Source: Thermoplasma sp. Kam2015
GTDB lineage: Archaea > Thermoplasmatota > Thermoplasmata > Thermoplasmatales > Thermoplasmataceae
Direction: 5' to 3'
DNA length: 64,000 bases
Assembly (NCBI RefSeq): GCF_003205235.1
Contig: NZ_QJSM01000020.1
Coordinates: forward strand, 162,116-226,115
In this document: piece by piece, positions 11,314 through 21,278 of the stretch
How positions within the stretch are numbered: position 1 is the first letter of the stretch
Layout: every line of letters starts with the position of its first letter
Made by a program: the position numbers and the translations under genes
Notes under the pieces: model-generated
Seen by the model: only the letters and a program-made list of their open reading frames with translations
Told to the model about the DNA's origin: nothing
Database searches by the model: none

Positions 11314-12255
11314 ATGCAGTTGATCGACATCGATCATGCACTGGATATGGATCTTGTGCTAAAACTGAGAGAGGATACGCCGTTCATAAAATCATCTGCA
11401 GATCTGGACTTCAGGATCCCGGTTATGATTCATAATATCGACGGAAAACTTATGATGAGTGCTTTTTTTCCAAAGTTCAAATCGGGAAAAAAGATCAACA
11501 TCAATCTGAGTGCCTTCAATCCCATTGAGAAGGAAGATATGTACGTGGTTGACGAGAGGATAAACAACATCCATGGATATGAGATAATAAACGAGCTGAT
11601 CAATGCGCCATCATGCGTTATGAGCAATGCTGATATTTTCAGAGGAGACCTGAATGTTTATCTAAGATTCCACAGTTCGAAAATTGAAAAGATTTCAGAT
11701 CTGTTATCAAAATACATAATCCATGGCGATCATTCAAGAATCGAATACTTGGGTCCAACCATAGGCATTCAAGAAATGCTGGAGCGTTTGGACTCCGATT
11801 ACGGTCTATCTGTCGTTTCATATGTTATGCCGCTGGGTGATGAGGAAAAGGAAATCGCCAAAGAATTATCATCGACACCATTCATAGGTGAGCTCAAGAA
11901 CGATTCGGTTCAGAAGAACCGTATTGAAACGATCATATATATACAGAAATCTAGATTGAACAGGCATTTCAGCCAGCTACTGACTCCAATATCCGAGGAA
12001 AGCGGAATATTTGAAGCGATAATCGAGAGCAAGAACGTCTCGGAGATCAGGAGAATATCAAATAATCTGCATATACCTAGGTTCAGATTTTTCTTCAAAC
12101 TCTACAAAGATATGCTTGAGATAGATACATTCCTGCCTTCATCTTCGCTCTACGATTATTATACGGAGATATTCAAACTGGTGCAGAGGATTGATGATGG
12201 AATATATGTAAAATATATTTCTAAATACAATCAGGATATATGGAAATATATATGA
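11314..12255 (+). CDS. Hypothetical protein (313 aa)
   Basis: Not recognised. The 313-residue protein is soluble, rich in Ile, Asp and Ser, with no membrane segment, nucleotide motif or metal-binding cluster. An Asp/His-containing N-terminus (LIDIDHALDMD) is followed by mixed alpha/beta sequence and a C-terminal helical, aromatic-rich tail (FRFFFKLYKDMLEIDTF). It is framed by AT-rich spacers and appears to be transcribed alone, after an AT-rich stretch at about 11281-11305. Long open frame and codon use like neighbouring genes support it as real. Confidence 0.7.
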   Translation: MQLIDIDHALDMDLVLKLREDTPFIKSSADLDFRIPVMIHNIDGKLMMSAFFPKFKSGKKININLSAFNPIEKEDMYVVDERINNIHGYEIINELINAPSCVMSNADIFRGDLNVYLRFHSSKIEKISDLLSKYIIHGDHSRIEYLGPTIGIQEMLERLDSDYGLSVVSYVMPLGDEEKEIAKELSSTPFIGELKNDSVQKNRIETIIYIQKSRLNRHFSQLLTPISEESGIFEAIIESKNVSEIRRISNNLHIPRFRFFFKLYKDMLEIDTFLPSSSLYDYYTEIFKLVQRIDDGIYVKYISKYNQDIWKYI

Positions 12256-12319
12256 CAATTTCACATTCGATTAGATATATGTAAAGTAGTTAGTTAAATT
12301 ATGATTTATACAAAAGGGA

Positions 12320-12334
12320 AATATTTATATTAAC
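12320..12334 (+). promoter_or_regulatory. TATA box for the DUF998-like gene
   Basis: The run AATATTTATATTAAC lies about 21-35 bases before the ATG at 12355. This fits an archaeal TATA box driving a nearly leaderless transcript. Confidence 0.5.
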
Positions 12335-12354
12335 TTATATGAATACATTTTCGA

Positions 12355-12978
12355 ATGAATACAATGAAAAATGAACAAATGCCTCCAGCCATTCTTGGCA
12401 TAACCGGAATCGCAGGCCCAATAATAGCCATATCCTTCATTCTGATAGACGTCGGAGTGAGCCCTTGGTTCCTGTGGTCAAGAAATGCTCTCAGCGATCT
12501 TGGGGTACATCAGTACGGATATCTTTTCAACTCCGGCCTGATAGTAGAGGGTATACTTAACGTGTTCTTCGTGATATCTTTGAAGCGGATCGGCATAGCC
12601 AGATATGTGCAGGCAATGATGATCGCCTCCGGTCTGTCGCTCGCGATGGTTGGCGTGTTCAATGAGCACTTTGGCTACCTCCACCTGTTATTCGCACTGA
12701 TATACTTCATACTCTTCCCTGTCTCCATAATTATTGCCAGTGCTTCAGCTACACTTCCCGGATCCCTGAGAATCTATGGTATTGCAGGATCTGCCACGGC
12801 CATCGCTGTTATAATAGTTGGTATAGGTTTTGTCTTCCATTTCGTAACCATCAAGAACGTTGGTCTTGCTGTACCTGAATTCATTGAAGCCGTGATCCTT
12901 GCACTGTGGTCTATCTTCGCCGGTTTAGTTGTCTATGGAACCGACAAAAATAAAGTTTCTAACAGATCAGTATCCTGA
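12355..12978 (+). CDS. DUF998-like integral membrane protein
   Basis: A 207-residue protein with about six membrane segments. The first (ILGITGIAGPIIAISFILID) is followed by the family-like segment SPWFLWSRNALSDLGVHQYGYLFNSGLI, matching DUF998 proteins (WS..NALSDLG). The function of that family is not established. ATG 12355 is used because of the TATA box upstream; a second ATG nine bases later is possible. It appears monocistronic. Confidence 0.8.
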   Translation: MNTMKNEQMPPAILGITGIAGPIIAISFILIDVGVSPWFLWSRNALSDLGVHQYGYLFNSGLIVEGILNVFFVISLKRIGIARYVQAMMIASGLSLAMVGVFNEHFGYLHLLFALIYFILFPVSIIIASASATLPGSLRIYGIAGSATAIAVIIVGIGFVFHFVTIKNVGLAVPEFIEAVILALWSIFAGLVVYGTDKNKVSNRSVS

Positions 12979-13146
12979 CGCAGCATCATCTTCCACAGAT
13001 CTTCGAATACATGGACAATCCCTTTTTCCTACAACTTCGTGAAACAACAGCCATGAATAGCGAAAAAGAGATATCGTTTAATTGACCGACGGAGGCTATA
13101 TATAGAAGAGAAATTAATTAGCAGTACGCATCTGAGGCGAGACAAA

Positions 13147-13881
13147 TCAAGATAATTTTCTTATGATCACATCACCCTCTGGATCGTCCTGTATCAGCTC
13201 TATACGGCCTTTATTATGCAGAAATAGCGAATATAAGAAGAATGAGGCCTGATCCCTTCTGGTGCTGCCCCATACCTTCGACATTGGCACTGTGTCCGAT
13301 GGATAGGCATCGATTATGTCCATCACCCTGGCCATCTCGTCCTCGGGATTATCCCTGTTTAGCTTCTCTACGGAAAATGATACAGGCAGCGTCTTCTGCC
13401 TGGGTGAATGTTTCCTTGTGAGGTTCTGCCTTACCTCATCTATCACCTCAATAAGTGAAACTGGCCTTCTGACCGGGACTGATATCACAGGAGTCAGCTC
13501 AATCGGTTCTATCGCCCTAGGCATATCCTGAACCTGGTCTTCTAGAAAGTCTGATTCCTCCTGCATATCATCCTTCACCGAGAGATCCGACTTCCTGTGT
13601 AAGACATACCATGCCTCCGCTAGAGCCTTGCCGGCAAACTGAAAATCAATGATCTCTCCCTCAGTGAACCTGATCATTATCTCCGAAAATTTGGTCAGAT
13701 CAACATTCCATGGATCGATGAGCCCGTCTGCGCACATCTCAAGTATCTTGATCACGGCCGCTTTCGACGGATCCATGACCTTTCTGGATCTTATCGATCT
13801 CTCAAGATCCCTGTAATATTCGGCCTGATCCTCATCGGACGACTGGATAATGAGATCCTCTATGATCTCCTCGATATTCAT
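13147..13881 (-). CDS. scpA: Segregation and condensation protein A (kleisin)
   Basis: Archaeal ScpA is the kleisin that bridges SMC heads. Its 244 residues show the N-terminal helical region ending WNVDLTKFSEIM (family WDVDLxxL...), a variable acidic linker, and a C-terminal winged-helix part (VSFSVEKLNRD...FLYSLFLHNKGRIELIQDD). The start ATGA overlaps the smc stop, so the two are translated together. No ScpB was seen in the window. Confidence 0.9.
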   Translation of the reverse strand: MNIEEIIEDLIIQSSDEDQAEYYRDLERSIRSRKVMDPSKAAVIKILEMCADGLIDPWNVDLTKFSEIMIRFTEGEIIDFQFAGKALAEAWYVLHRKSDLSVKDDMQEESDFLEDQVQDMPRAIEPIELTPVISVPVRRPVSLIEVIDEVRQNLTRKHSPRQKTLPVSFSVEKLNRDNPEDEMARVMDIIDAYPSDTVPMSKVWGSTRRDQASFFLYSLFLHNKGRIELIQDDPEGDVIIRKLS

Positions 13882-16800
13882 GATACAGCCTCCAGCGAAC
13901 CGTCAAAGTGCTTTATGAAAACGAACGATTCGCCATTCACGCTCGTAACGCCTATCGCGTTCGATGCATAGCTGAATACCAGGGATTTAAGCGATATTAT
14001 TATGGTCTGAGACTCTCCGGCATTCTGGCTTATCATCTTTATCATATTCTCGGCGTTGTATCCGTCTAGATACATATCAACCTCATCCAGAAAGTATATG
14101 GAACTGGGCATGAGTATCTGAACCGCAGTTATGAAGGAAAGGGCAGCCACGCTTTTCTCCCCACCGCTGAGCGCCTGGATCTTTACCGTTGCCTTATCCT
14201 TCGGTGTTACGCTTACCTCTATTGACGATGTGAGCGGATCATCGCCCACCATCATGAGACTGGCTGAACCCCCATTTATTATACCATAGACGTAGTTCAT
14301 CTTCTCGCTTATCTCGGAAAACGTCTTCATGAAAACCTCGCGTTTTCTCTGGTTCAGCATTGCAGTTGTATCCTCGAGCGCCTTCTTCTCATTCATCAGT
14401 TGTTCGTGTTTCCTAATGTATTCTTCAAGATCCTTCTCGGCCTTATTGTACTCATCGTAGGCAGCATGATTTATCTCACCAAGATCAGACAATGCGTTCT
14501 CGATCTCCAGTTTCATAGAAGACAGATCTCCAGAAACAAGATTTGCGCCCGTGTATGAGGACAGCGACTGATCGAGTGTCGATATGCGTTCCTCTAGAAC
14601 GCTGATCTTGATCTTCAGTTCGTTTCTCATCTCGTTCTTCAATTCTACGCTGGCCCTGGTATCGTTGATCTTCCCCTCGATCTCCCTCATCTGCCTCTCC
14701 GCTTCCTTCATCTGCGCAGAAAGATCGCCGTACTTACCCTCAAGGTCGTTGAGGACATACTGGTATTTCTTCGCTTTCTCTTCGAACTCCTTCTTCTCCT
14801 TTACGGACTCTTCTATATCTGCAGTAATGGCATTTTCCTGAAGTTTCGTATCGACCATCTGATCCTCGGCATGCTTCCTCTCGCTGATCAGAATGTTCCT
14901 CGTGTTCATCGCTTTATTAAGATCTGAGTCTATATTATCAAGCTCGGATCTCGCTGAGTTCAGATCTGCGGAGATGTCCCCCATCTTCTTGAAGAAATCC
15001 GGATCGACCCTATCATACAGATCGTTCAGGGCTTCCTGATATTTATGCAGGTCGCGCGTCTTATCGTCTATGAGGCGGGTATCATTTTCAACAGCTGATC
15101 TCTTCAGCTTCATCTCCTCATCGATCTTACTTATCTCAGCTATGATCTGCGAAAGTTCATTTTTGGATCTTTCAACCTCCCTCTTGATCATCTCCTGCTC
15201 CTTCATGATCTCTCCGGATCTTCTCGATGCCTCGCTCATTTCGTTGAACGCCTGATCAAGTTCCCTCTTTATCCTTGATCTCTCCTCCGTAAGGGACGAA
15301 AGCTGCACCTTCATGCCCTCAAGTTCATGCTGTATTCTGGCTGCGGAGGCATAGTCCGATGCATAGTTTCTGTAACCGCCCGTGATCGAACCGCCAGGAT
15401 CGAATATATCACCATCCAGCGTGACCAGACGGAAGACACCCATCAATCTCCTTCCGGCATCGATATCCGCAACGAGTATCGTATCACGAAGGGCATAGTA
15501 AACGGCAGATCTGTACTCTTCCTCGAAATCTATGAAGTCAATCAATACACCAAGATATCCAGGATCCTTTGATATCCTGCTAAGATCCCGATCTATGGAA
15601 TTCTTCCGAAGTTTGTTGAGAGGTAAAAAGGTCATGGGAGATATCTTTCTCTCCTTGAGCAGATCGATGCATTCCTTCGCGACCTCATCATCCCTCACAA
15701 CAACAGCATTGAGTCTCGATCCGCCGGCGCTTTCAACTGCTTTCACATATTTTTCACCATAAGATATGAGATCCCTGACCAGACCAATTACGCCATCCAC
15801 GGACCGCTTCAGCATTTCAACGTTCTTCACATATTCCGGAACTCTGCTTGATGCTGTCCTCGCGGCAGCCTCCTTCTCAGCGATCTCACTCTTCAGATCG
15901 GATATCCGATCGTTCATCTGATCGTATTTAGCCTTGAGATCATAGTACTTTTTGCTGTATTTTCCTATATCCTCTGAAGATTCCTTTGCCTTCCATTCCG
16001 AGGTGCGGATCTTCAGATCAAGATCCTCCTTTCTCTCCTCCAGCCCAGATCTCTTCTGCATAAGTGCAGCTATATCTGCATTTGTCGAAGATATCCTGTC
16101 CCTGATACGTTCGATCTCAGACTCAAGATCCTCTATCTTTTCCTGGTACTCCTTTGATTTTTTGCGGGTCTCAGCCGCATCTATGGCCTTTGCCTGCGCC
16201 ATGCTGAACAGATCATCGTATTCCTTTTTGATCCTTTCATATCTTTCTTCAAGCAATTTCCTTTTTTCCTTCTTCTCCTGGATCTGCGCATCCAGATCAT
16301 CTATCTGTCTGTCCAGCCTATCCCTATCTCCTTCGTATTTTGCTATTATCTCCTCGAGCTTTTCGATATTCCTGTTCTTCTCCTCTATGGTGCCACGGAT
16401 CTTGGCTATTTCTACCTCCACCGCGTGAAGATCCGTTTTGACCCTGTTCATTTCACCGCTGCTGAGTTCATCGATCCTCTTCGCAAATTCCTCCCTCTTC
16501 GATCTGGCAATTTCTAGGCCTTTCTCCAGATCTACACGTTCATTCTCCAGCCTTGATATATCTGCAGTAAGTTCTGATATCTGAGATTCTATGGTGCGTT
16601 TCTGCCTCTCCGCCGTGTTTCTCTGGGACGTTATCTCTGTATATTCTATATCGCGCTTCCTCTTCACAAGATCATCGTATCTTTCCTTGCGTTCCTTTTC
16701 CACACGCAGTCTCTCAAGATTCTGTTTCTTCTCCTCTATTATACTCTGATTTATCTCCATATTTCTGCTGACGGCTTCGATGTCATCTCTGACCTTTTCT

Positions 16801-17300
16801 AACTCAGCATCAAACTGATCGACGCCAGATATCCTCTCCAGAAGCTTTCTGCGTTCCTGGCCAGTGTAAGATATGAAATCGTTTATATCTCCCTGGAGAA
16901 CAAAGCTGTACGTCCCAAAATTGATGCCCATGGAGGCTAGTGCATCATCGATCTCAGACAGCTTCGACCTGACGCCGTTCACAAAGTAATAGGACTTCGG
17001 CTCATCCTCTATAACCAATTTGCGTTCTATCACCAGCGTTCGACCGTCGTCATTTTTGAATGTTACGGAAACGCTGCACTCATTTCCTGAACCCTTGCTC
17101 ACGAGATCTAAGAGTCTGTCCGCCCTCACCGCATGTATCGATTTTGTACCAAGAACAAATAGAAGCATGTCGCCTATATTGCTCTTACCGCTTCCGTTGG
17201 GGCCGCTTATCACGTTGAGACCCTTAGTGAAATTTATCACCTTTTTCTTGCGGAAGGATTTAAAATTGTACGCTTCTATCCTCTCTATGTACGACGACAA
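13878..17300 (-). CDS. smc: Chromosome segregation ATPase SMC
   Basis: The core ATPase of the condensin-like complex, 1140 residues. Walker A GPNGSGKS is at residues 33-40. Long coiled coils follow (about 160-490 and 660-1000), flanking a hinge (about 500-640, with the glycine-rich FDPGGSITGGYRN). The ABC signature LSGGEKS lies near 1040 and Walker B YFLDEVD near 1067. It is the first gene of an smc-scpA pair and overlaps scpA by four bases. Length and domain order are normal for the family. Confidence 0.97.
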   Translation of the reverse strand: MSSYIERIEAYNFKSFRKKKVINFTKGLNVISGPNGSGKSNIGDMLLFVLGTKSIHAVRADRLLDLVSKGSGNECSVSVTFKNDDGRTLVIERKLVIEDEPKSYYFVNGVRSKLSEIDDALASMGINFGTYSFVLQGDINDFISYTGQERRKLLERISGVDQFDAELEKVRDDIEAVSRNMEINQSIIEEKKQNLERLRVEKERKERYDDLVKRKRDIEYTEITSQRNTAERQKRTIESQISELTADISRLENERVDLEKGLEIARSKREEFAKRIDELSSGEMNRVKTDLHAVEVEIAKIRGTIEEKNRNIEKLEEIIAKYEGDRDRLDRQIDDLDAQIQEKKEKRKLLEERYERIKKEYDDLFSMAQAKAIDAAETRKKSKEYQEKIEDLESEIERIRDRISSTNADIAALMQKRSGLEERKEDLDLKIRTSEWKAKESSEDIGKYSKKYYDLKAKYDQMNDRISDLKSEIAEKEAAARTASSRVPEYVKNVEMLKRSVDGVIGLVRDLISYGEKYVKAVESAGGSRLNAVVVRDDEVAKECIDLLKERKISPMTFLPLNKLRKNSIDRDLSRISKDPGYLGVLIDFIDFEEEYRSAVYYALRDTILVADIDAGRRLMGVFRLVTLDGDIFDPGGSITGGYRNYASDYASAARIQHELEGMKVQLSSLTEERSRIKRELDQAFNEMSEASRRSGEIMKEQEMIKREVERSKNELSQIIAEISKIDEEMKLKRSAVENDTRLIDDKTRDLHKYQEALNDLYDRVDPDFFKKMGDISADLNSARSELDNIDSDLNKAMNTRNILISERKHAEDQMVDTKLQENAITADIEESVKEKKEFEEKAKKYQYVLNDLEGKYGDLSAQMKEAERQMREIEGKINDTRASVELKNEMRNELKIKISVLEERISTLDQSLSSYTGANLVSGDLSSMKLEIENALSDLGEINHAAYDEYNKAEKDLEEYIRKHEQLMNEKKALEDTTAMLNQRKREVFMKTFSEISEKMNYVYGIINGGSASLMMVGDDPLTSSIEVSVTPKDKATVKIQALSGGEKSVAALSFITAVQILMPSSIYFLDEVDMYLDGYNAENMIKMISQNAGESQTIIISLKSLVFSYASNAIGVTSVNGESFVFIKHFDGSLEAVS

Positions 17301-17419
17301 GTCAGACCTCCTTATGACATTATCTTGAGACTATATAAATATTATGAAATCATTTTATTGCATTCATATGTTTTTCTCTGAATGCCCTCATTTCCATCTC
17401 ACGGAGACACCACAGGATC

Positions 17420-18625
17420 TCATACAACCGCGGAGAGAAAGTCAGAAAAATCCTCTCTTCTCCGTATCAACCTATCAGTACCGTCCTCCATGATCATGAC
17501 CTCTGCAGGCCTCGGTCTGCCGTTGTATCTGGAGCTCATCGAATAAACATATGCTCCCGCGCACAGAACCATCAACCTGTCGCCTTCCATGACCCTGTAT
17601 GCTATTTGCCCTATGCGATCTGTATTCTCGCAGATCTGACCTGTAACGGTCATCTCTTCGCCTTCAGTCCTCTCAGACAGCGGCAGGATCGTATGTCTCG
17701 CTCCGTACAGTGCTGGCCTTATGTTGATATTCATACCAATATCTGTACCCACAAAACCATTGTGAACATCGTTGACCGTACCAATTATGATGCCGGCGTC
17801 TCCCACAATATACCTTCCAGGCTCCAGCACAAGGTGGCCAAATCCGTGCCTGGAAAATTCATCGGTCGTCATCGATCCAAGTGAAGCTATATCCAGATCC
17901 TTATCAGCGCTTGAATATGGAATTCCAAGACCCCCGCCTATATCGACAAATTCAAATTTTACTCCGGCCTCCTTTGATATCCTATCTGCAACCTTAAAAA
18001 AGCTGGAATAGGCTTCGTAAAGCTGCAGATGATTCCGGTTGTTCGATCCGATCATCATGTGTATTCCGAATTCTGAGGATCCGTCTTCCCTGGCCTTCTC
18101 ATAGGCCAGGACGGCCGAATCAGGGTCCAGCCCAAATTTGGTATTCGATCCGCCGGTTGTGATGCCACCGAACTCACCCAGGCCAAACCCTGGATTTATC
18201 CTGAAGGAGATCCTTTCCATCTTTCCACGCATCTTTGAATACTGCGTGAAGCTGTTGAAATTTATCGTGATGCCTCTGTCGTATGCAAACTCAAGATCGC
18301 GCAGAGAAGCGTTATTGGGGGAATACAGTATATTTCCCGTATCTATTCCTGCAAAGATCGACATTGAGATCTCGAATGGACTCGCCGTATCCGCCCCCGA
18401 GCCCATGCCTCCAAGAAGCTCGATTATCCTCGGATTGTCATTTGCCTTCACAGAATAAAATATACTGGCCTCAGGAAAGGCCTTTTTTAGTCTGGTAAAG
18501 TTATCCCTTATTCGCCTGGCCGAGTACACGATCACTGGTGTGCCGTATATATCCGCAATCCTGTCCAGCGATACGCCGGAAATCGTGGATCTTGATCCAT
18601 TATCAAATATATCGAAGACACCCAT
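17420..18625 (-). CDS. lysA: Diaminopimelate decarboxylase
   Basis: PLP-dependent alanine-racemase-fold decarboxylase, 401 residues, making lysine from meso-diaminopimelate. The PLP lysine is K60 in FYSVKAND. The glycine-rich phosphate-binding segment appears as FVDIGGGLGIPY, and the C-terminal barrel has VLEPGRYIVGDAG and VLCAGAYVYSMSSRYNGRPRPAEV. The family also includes ornithine/arginine decarboxylases, but the C-terminal GAY..SMSSxYN(G)RPRPAEV matches LysA best. It is transcribed alone, divergent from the APC permease gene. Confidence 0.9.
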   Translation of the reverse strand: MGVFDIFDNGSRSTISGVSLDRIADIYGTPVIVYSARRIRDNFTRLKKAFPEASIFYSVKANDNPRIIELLGGMGSGADTASPFEISMSIFAGIDTGNILYSPNNASLRDLEFAYDRGITINFNSFTQYSKMRGKMERISFRINPGFGLGEFGGITTGGSNTKFGLDPDSAVLAYEKAREDGSSEFGIHMMIGSNNRNHLQLYEAYSSFFKVADRISKEAGVKFEFVDIGGGLGIPYSSADKDLDIASLGSMTTDEFSRHGFGHLVLEPGRYIVGDAGIIIGTVNDVHNGFVGTDIGMNINIRPALYGARHTILPLSERTEGEEMTVTGQICENTDRIGQIAYRVMEGDRLMVLCAGAYVYSMSSRYNGRPRPAEVMIMEDGTDRLIRRREDFSDFLSAVV

Positions 18626-18848
18626 ACTTCATCGCCCATCCAGCCGAAGATATACGGATTTATAAAAAAAGGAATGCTCAAACATTGCTGATAGATCGAC
18701 GATAATAATATAAAATCTTTGTGAACGGATTCTAGTTTGCATATGGTACATCCATGACCGACCTCCTCCAGCACCTCACTTTATTCTTTATTACGATATT
18801 CGTATCAGCAATTCGAAAATTTATATATGGCCATGATATTACGATAAG

Positions 18849-20621
18849 ATGAATCAAGATACGAACTTCGTAAATGGAAAACTAAGAAGAAGTTTGGGCG
18901 TCTGGGATCTCTTCTTTCTTTCCATAACCGGAATGATAGGATCCGGATGGCTCTTCGCTGCGCTTGATGCTGCGGACTATGTTGGGCCTGCATCAATCTT
19001 CACCTGGCTGATCGCCGCGCTATTCTTCTTCATCATTGCGCTGACCTATGCCGAACTGTCGGGCATGATTCCGTATTCAGGTTCCATCGTGAGGTTCAAC
19101 CAGTATTCACACGGATCCATGTCCAATTTTCTCATAGGATGGGCCTATCTCATAGGCGCGGTGTCTACGGTTACCGTTGAGGCTATATCCGTTGTGACTT
19201 ACACGTCCACATATATGCCTCAGTTCTACAACAGCAGCCTCGGTGTTCTGACCCCACTTGGCATCCTTGTATCGATAGTGCTGATAGCCTTCTTCTTCTT
19301 CGTTCAGTTCATAGGCGTCAACGTCTATGGCAGGATCAACACCATAATGACTGCATGGAAGCTTGCAATACCCATCATAACCATAGCCCTCATAATGTCT
19401 CTATCCTTCAATCCCAGGAACTTCTATGTCGCACATGGCTTCCTGCCCTACGGGTCATCCGCCATATTTGCGGCGCTGATACCCAGCGGCGTTGTTTATG
19501 CATTTGAGGGGTTCAGACAGGGAATAGAGTATGCCGGCGAGGCTAAGAATCCGCAGAGAGACGTACCAATAAGTCTGATAGCCGCAATGCTTGCGACCAT
19601 AGGTATATACGTTGCGCTGGAGATAGCCTTCATAGGATCAATAAAATGGGGTATCATCGGCATAAGCCCTGGCGACTGGTCTGCACTCAGTAAATCCTCA
19701 TGGGCATCAGGACCGTTCTACTATGCAACCCGTTATTCCGGCGTGGCCATACTTTCAGTCTTCGCAGTGGTCATTCTGATAGACGCATTCATATCCCCAT
19801 TCGCATCTCTTGGCGTCTACGAAGGCACGTCAGCCAGATCGTTTTACGGAATGGCAAGGCTAAACGTCATACCAGAATTCTTCGGTTCCATACATCCAAA
19901 GTTCAGAACACCATGGGTTGGACTGATATTTACACTGATACTGTCAACGCTGTTTCTCGCACCGTTTCCCAGCTGGTATCTTATCGTTGGGATCAATGCA
20001 TCGTTCACGGTCTACGCATATCTATCTGCCGGCATAACCAACACAGTCATAAGGAAGAATGCACCTGACATCAACAGGCCCTTCAAACTTCCGTTCGCAT
20101 CAATACTTAGTCCGGTGGCCTTCACCGTCGCATCCATGCTCGTCTACTGGTCGGGCTTTTCCATAGTGGATTTCTTAATACTGATCGTGTACGCCGGGTT
20201 GCCTTTGATACTCCTGAGCAAATTCAGGGAGAAGATCAACCTGACGATGATGAACTCGATCTTGATATCCGCCGTATACTGGATCCTGATTGCGGTCATA
20301 GGATACTTCGGGTACACCGGCAGGCTGCCCTTCGTATATTACTGGACCATGCTTTCTGCGGTACCTTCAGCCACGTTCCTGTACGCATATGTTCGATCGA
20401 GATCGGTGGAGATCGTCTCGTCGGTATGGGTCATCGTTTACAACATAATCCTTGGAATCGTATCCTATTACGGATCACTGGGCACAGACGTCATAGGATA
20501 CCCATACGATTACCTGATCTTCGCAGTACTGAGCATTGGAATATACTACCTTGCAGTTCGCACCGGATACAACACGGAGGATCTGAAGAATCTGGTCGCT
20601 TTCGGCCCCGTGGCCGAGTGA
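18849..20621 (+). CDS. APC-superfamily amino-acid permease
   Basis: A 590-residue membrane protein with about 12-14 segments. The first helix has the APC-type glycine motif (SITGMIGSGWLFA), and the family segment AFEGFRQGIEYAGEAKNPQRDVPISL matches the conserved E(A)KNPxRxxP region after helix 6. Substrate is probably an amino acid or polyamine. A TATA-like AAATTTATATATGG at about 18817-18830 lies at leaderless distance from the ATG. Confidence 0.9.
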   Translation: MNQDTNFVNGKLRRSLGVWDLFFLSITGMIGSGWLFAALDAADYVGPASIFTWLIAALFFFIIALTYAELSGMIPYSGSIVRFNQYSHGSMSNFLIGWAYLIGAVSTVTVEAISVVTYTSTYMPQFYNSSLGVLTPLGILVSIVLIAFFFFVQFIGVNVYGRINTIMTAWKLAIPIITIALIMSLSFNPRNFYVAHGFLPYGSSAIFAALIPSGVVYAFEGFRQGIEYAGEAKNPQRDVPISLIAAMLATIGIYVALEIAFIGSIKWGIIGISPGDWSALSKSSWASGPFYYATRYSGVAILSVFAVVILIDAFISPFASLGVYEGTSARSFYGMARLNVIPEFFGSIHPKFRTPWVGLIFTLILSTLFLAPFPSWYLIVGINASFTVYAYLSAGITNTVIRKNAPDINRPFKLPFASILSPVAFTVASMLVYWSGFSIVDFLILIVYAGLPLILLSKFREKINLTMMNSILISAVYWILIAVIGYFGYTGRLPFVYYWTMLSAVPSATFLYAYVRSRSVEIVSSVWVIVYNIILGIVSYYGSLGTDVIGYPYDYLIFAVLSIGIYYLAVRTGYNTEDLKNLVAFGPVAE

Positions 20622-20633
20622 CCTAACCATTTT

Positions 20634-21278
20634 TTATTTGCCAGAACGTTCTGAATAGAACTTGCAGTATTCTGATACGGGACAGCGATCGCACAGCGGC
20701 TTTATTGGTCTGCATATCGCCTTCCCGAACTCAACCATCATCGGGTTGAAACCTATCTGTATATCTTTTGGTATCAGATTCTCCAGATCCACAGAGGTCT
20801 CCTCCGGTGTTCTGGCTGAAGACCATCCTATCCTATGCGATATTCTGAAGACATGCGTGTCCACGGCAATTGATGGCACATGAAAGCCTTCCGCCAGCAC
20901 CACCTTGGCAGTCTTGAGACCTACCCCTCGAAGCGAGGTGAGATCATCGATACTTTCCGGAACCTTCCCACCATAACGATCCCTGATTATTCGTGCTATC
21001 TCAACTATCTTCTTGCTCTTCACACGCCAGAATCCAACCTTCCCAATTATGCGTCCAACATCTTCTGGATCTGCATTAGCAAGGCTATCCACGTCCCTGT
21101 ACCTTTCGAAAAGGGATCTGGCGGCTGCATCCGTGGTTTCGTCCTTCGTTCTCTGCGAGAGAACCGTGGTGATGAGCATCCAGAATGGATCTGTGAAGAC
21201 AAACCTGTGTGCAGGAACGGATCTCCTTATCCTCTCCACCATTTCTCTTATAGCATCGGGACTCCTGTTATCCTTCAA
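20634..21278 (-). CDS. nth: Endonuclease III (DNA glycosylase/AP lyase)
   Basis: A base-excision repair glycosylase for oxidised pyrimidines, 214 residues. The helix-hairpin-helix LTSLRGVGLKTAKVV carries the catalytic Lys, VDTHVFRISHRIGW the catalytic Asp, and the C-terminal cysteines (CRPIKPLCDRCPVSEYC) have the C-x6-C-x2-C-x5-C spacing of the 4Fe-4S cluster. The start overlaps the carB stop by four bases, so it is probably co-transcribed with carAB. Confidence 0.95.
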   Translation of the reverse strand: MKDNRSPDAIREMVERIRRSVPAHRFVFTDPFWMLITTVLSQRTKDETTDAAARSLFERYRDVDSLANADPEDVGRIIGKVGFWRVKSKKIVEIARIIRDRYGGKVPESIDDLTSLRGVGLKTAKVVLAEGFHVPSIAVDTHVFRISHRIGWSSARTPEETSVDLENLIPKDIQIGFNPMMVEFGKAICRPIKPLCDRCPVSEYCKFYSERSGK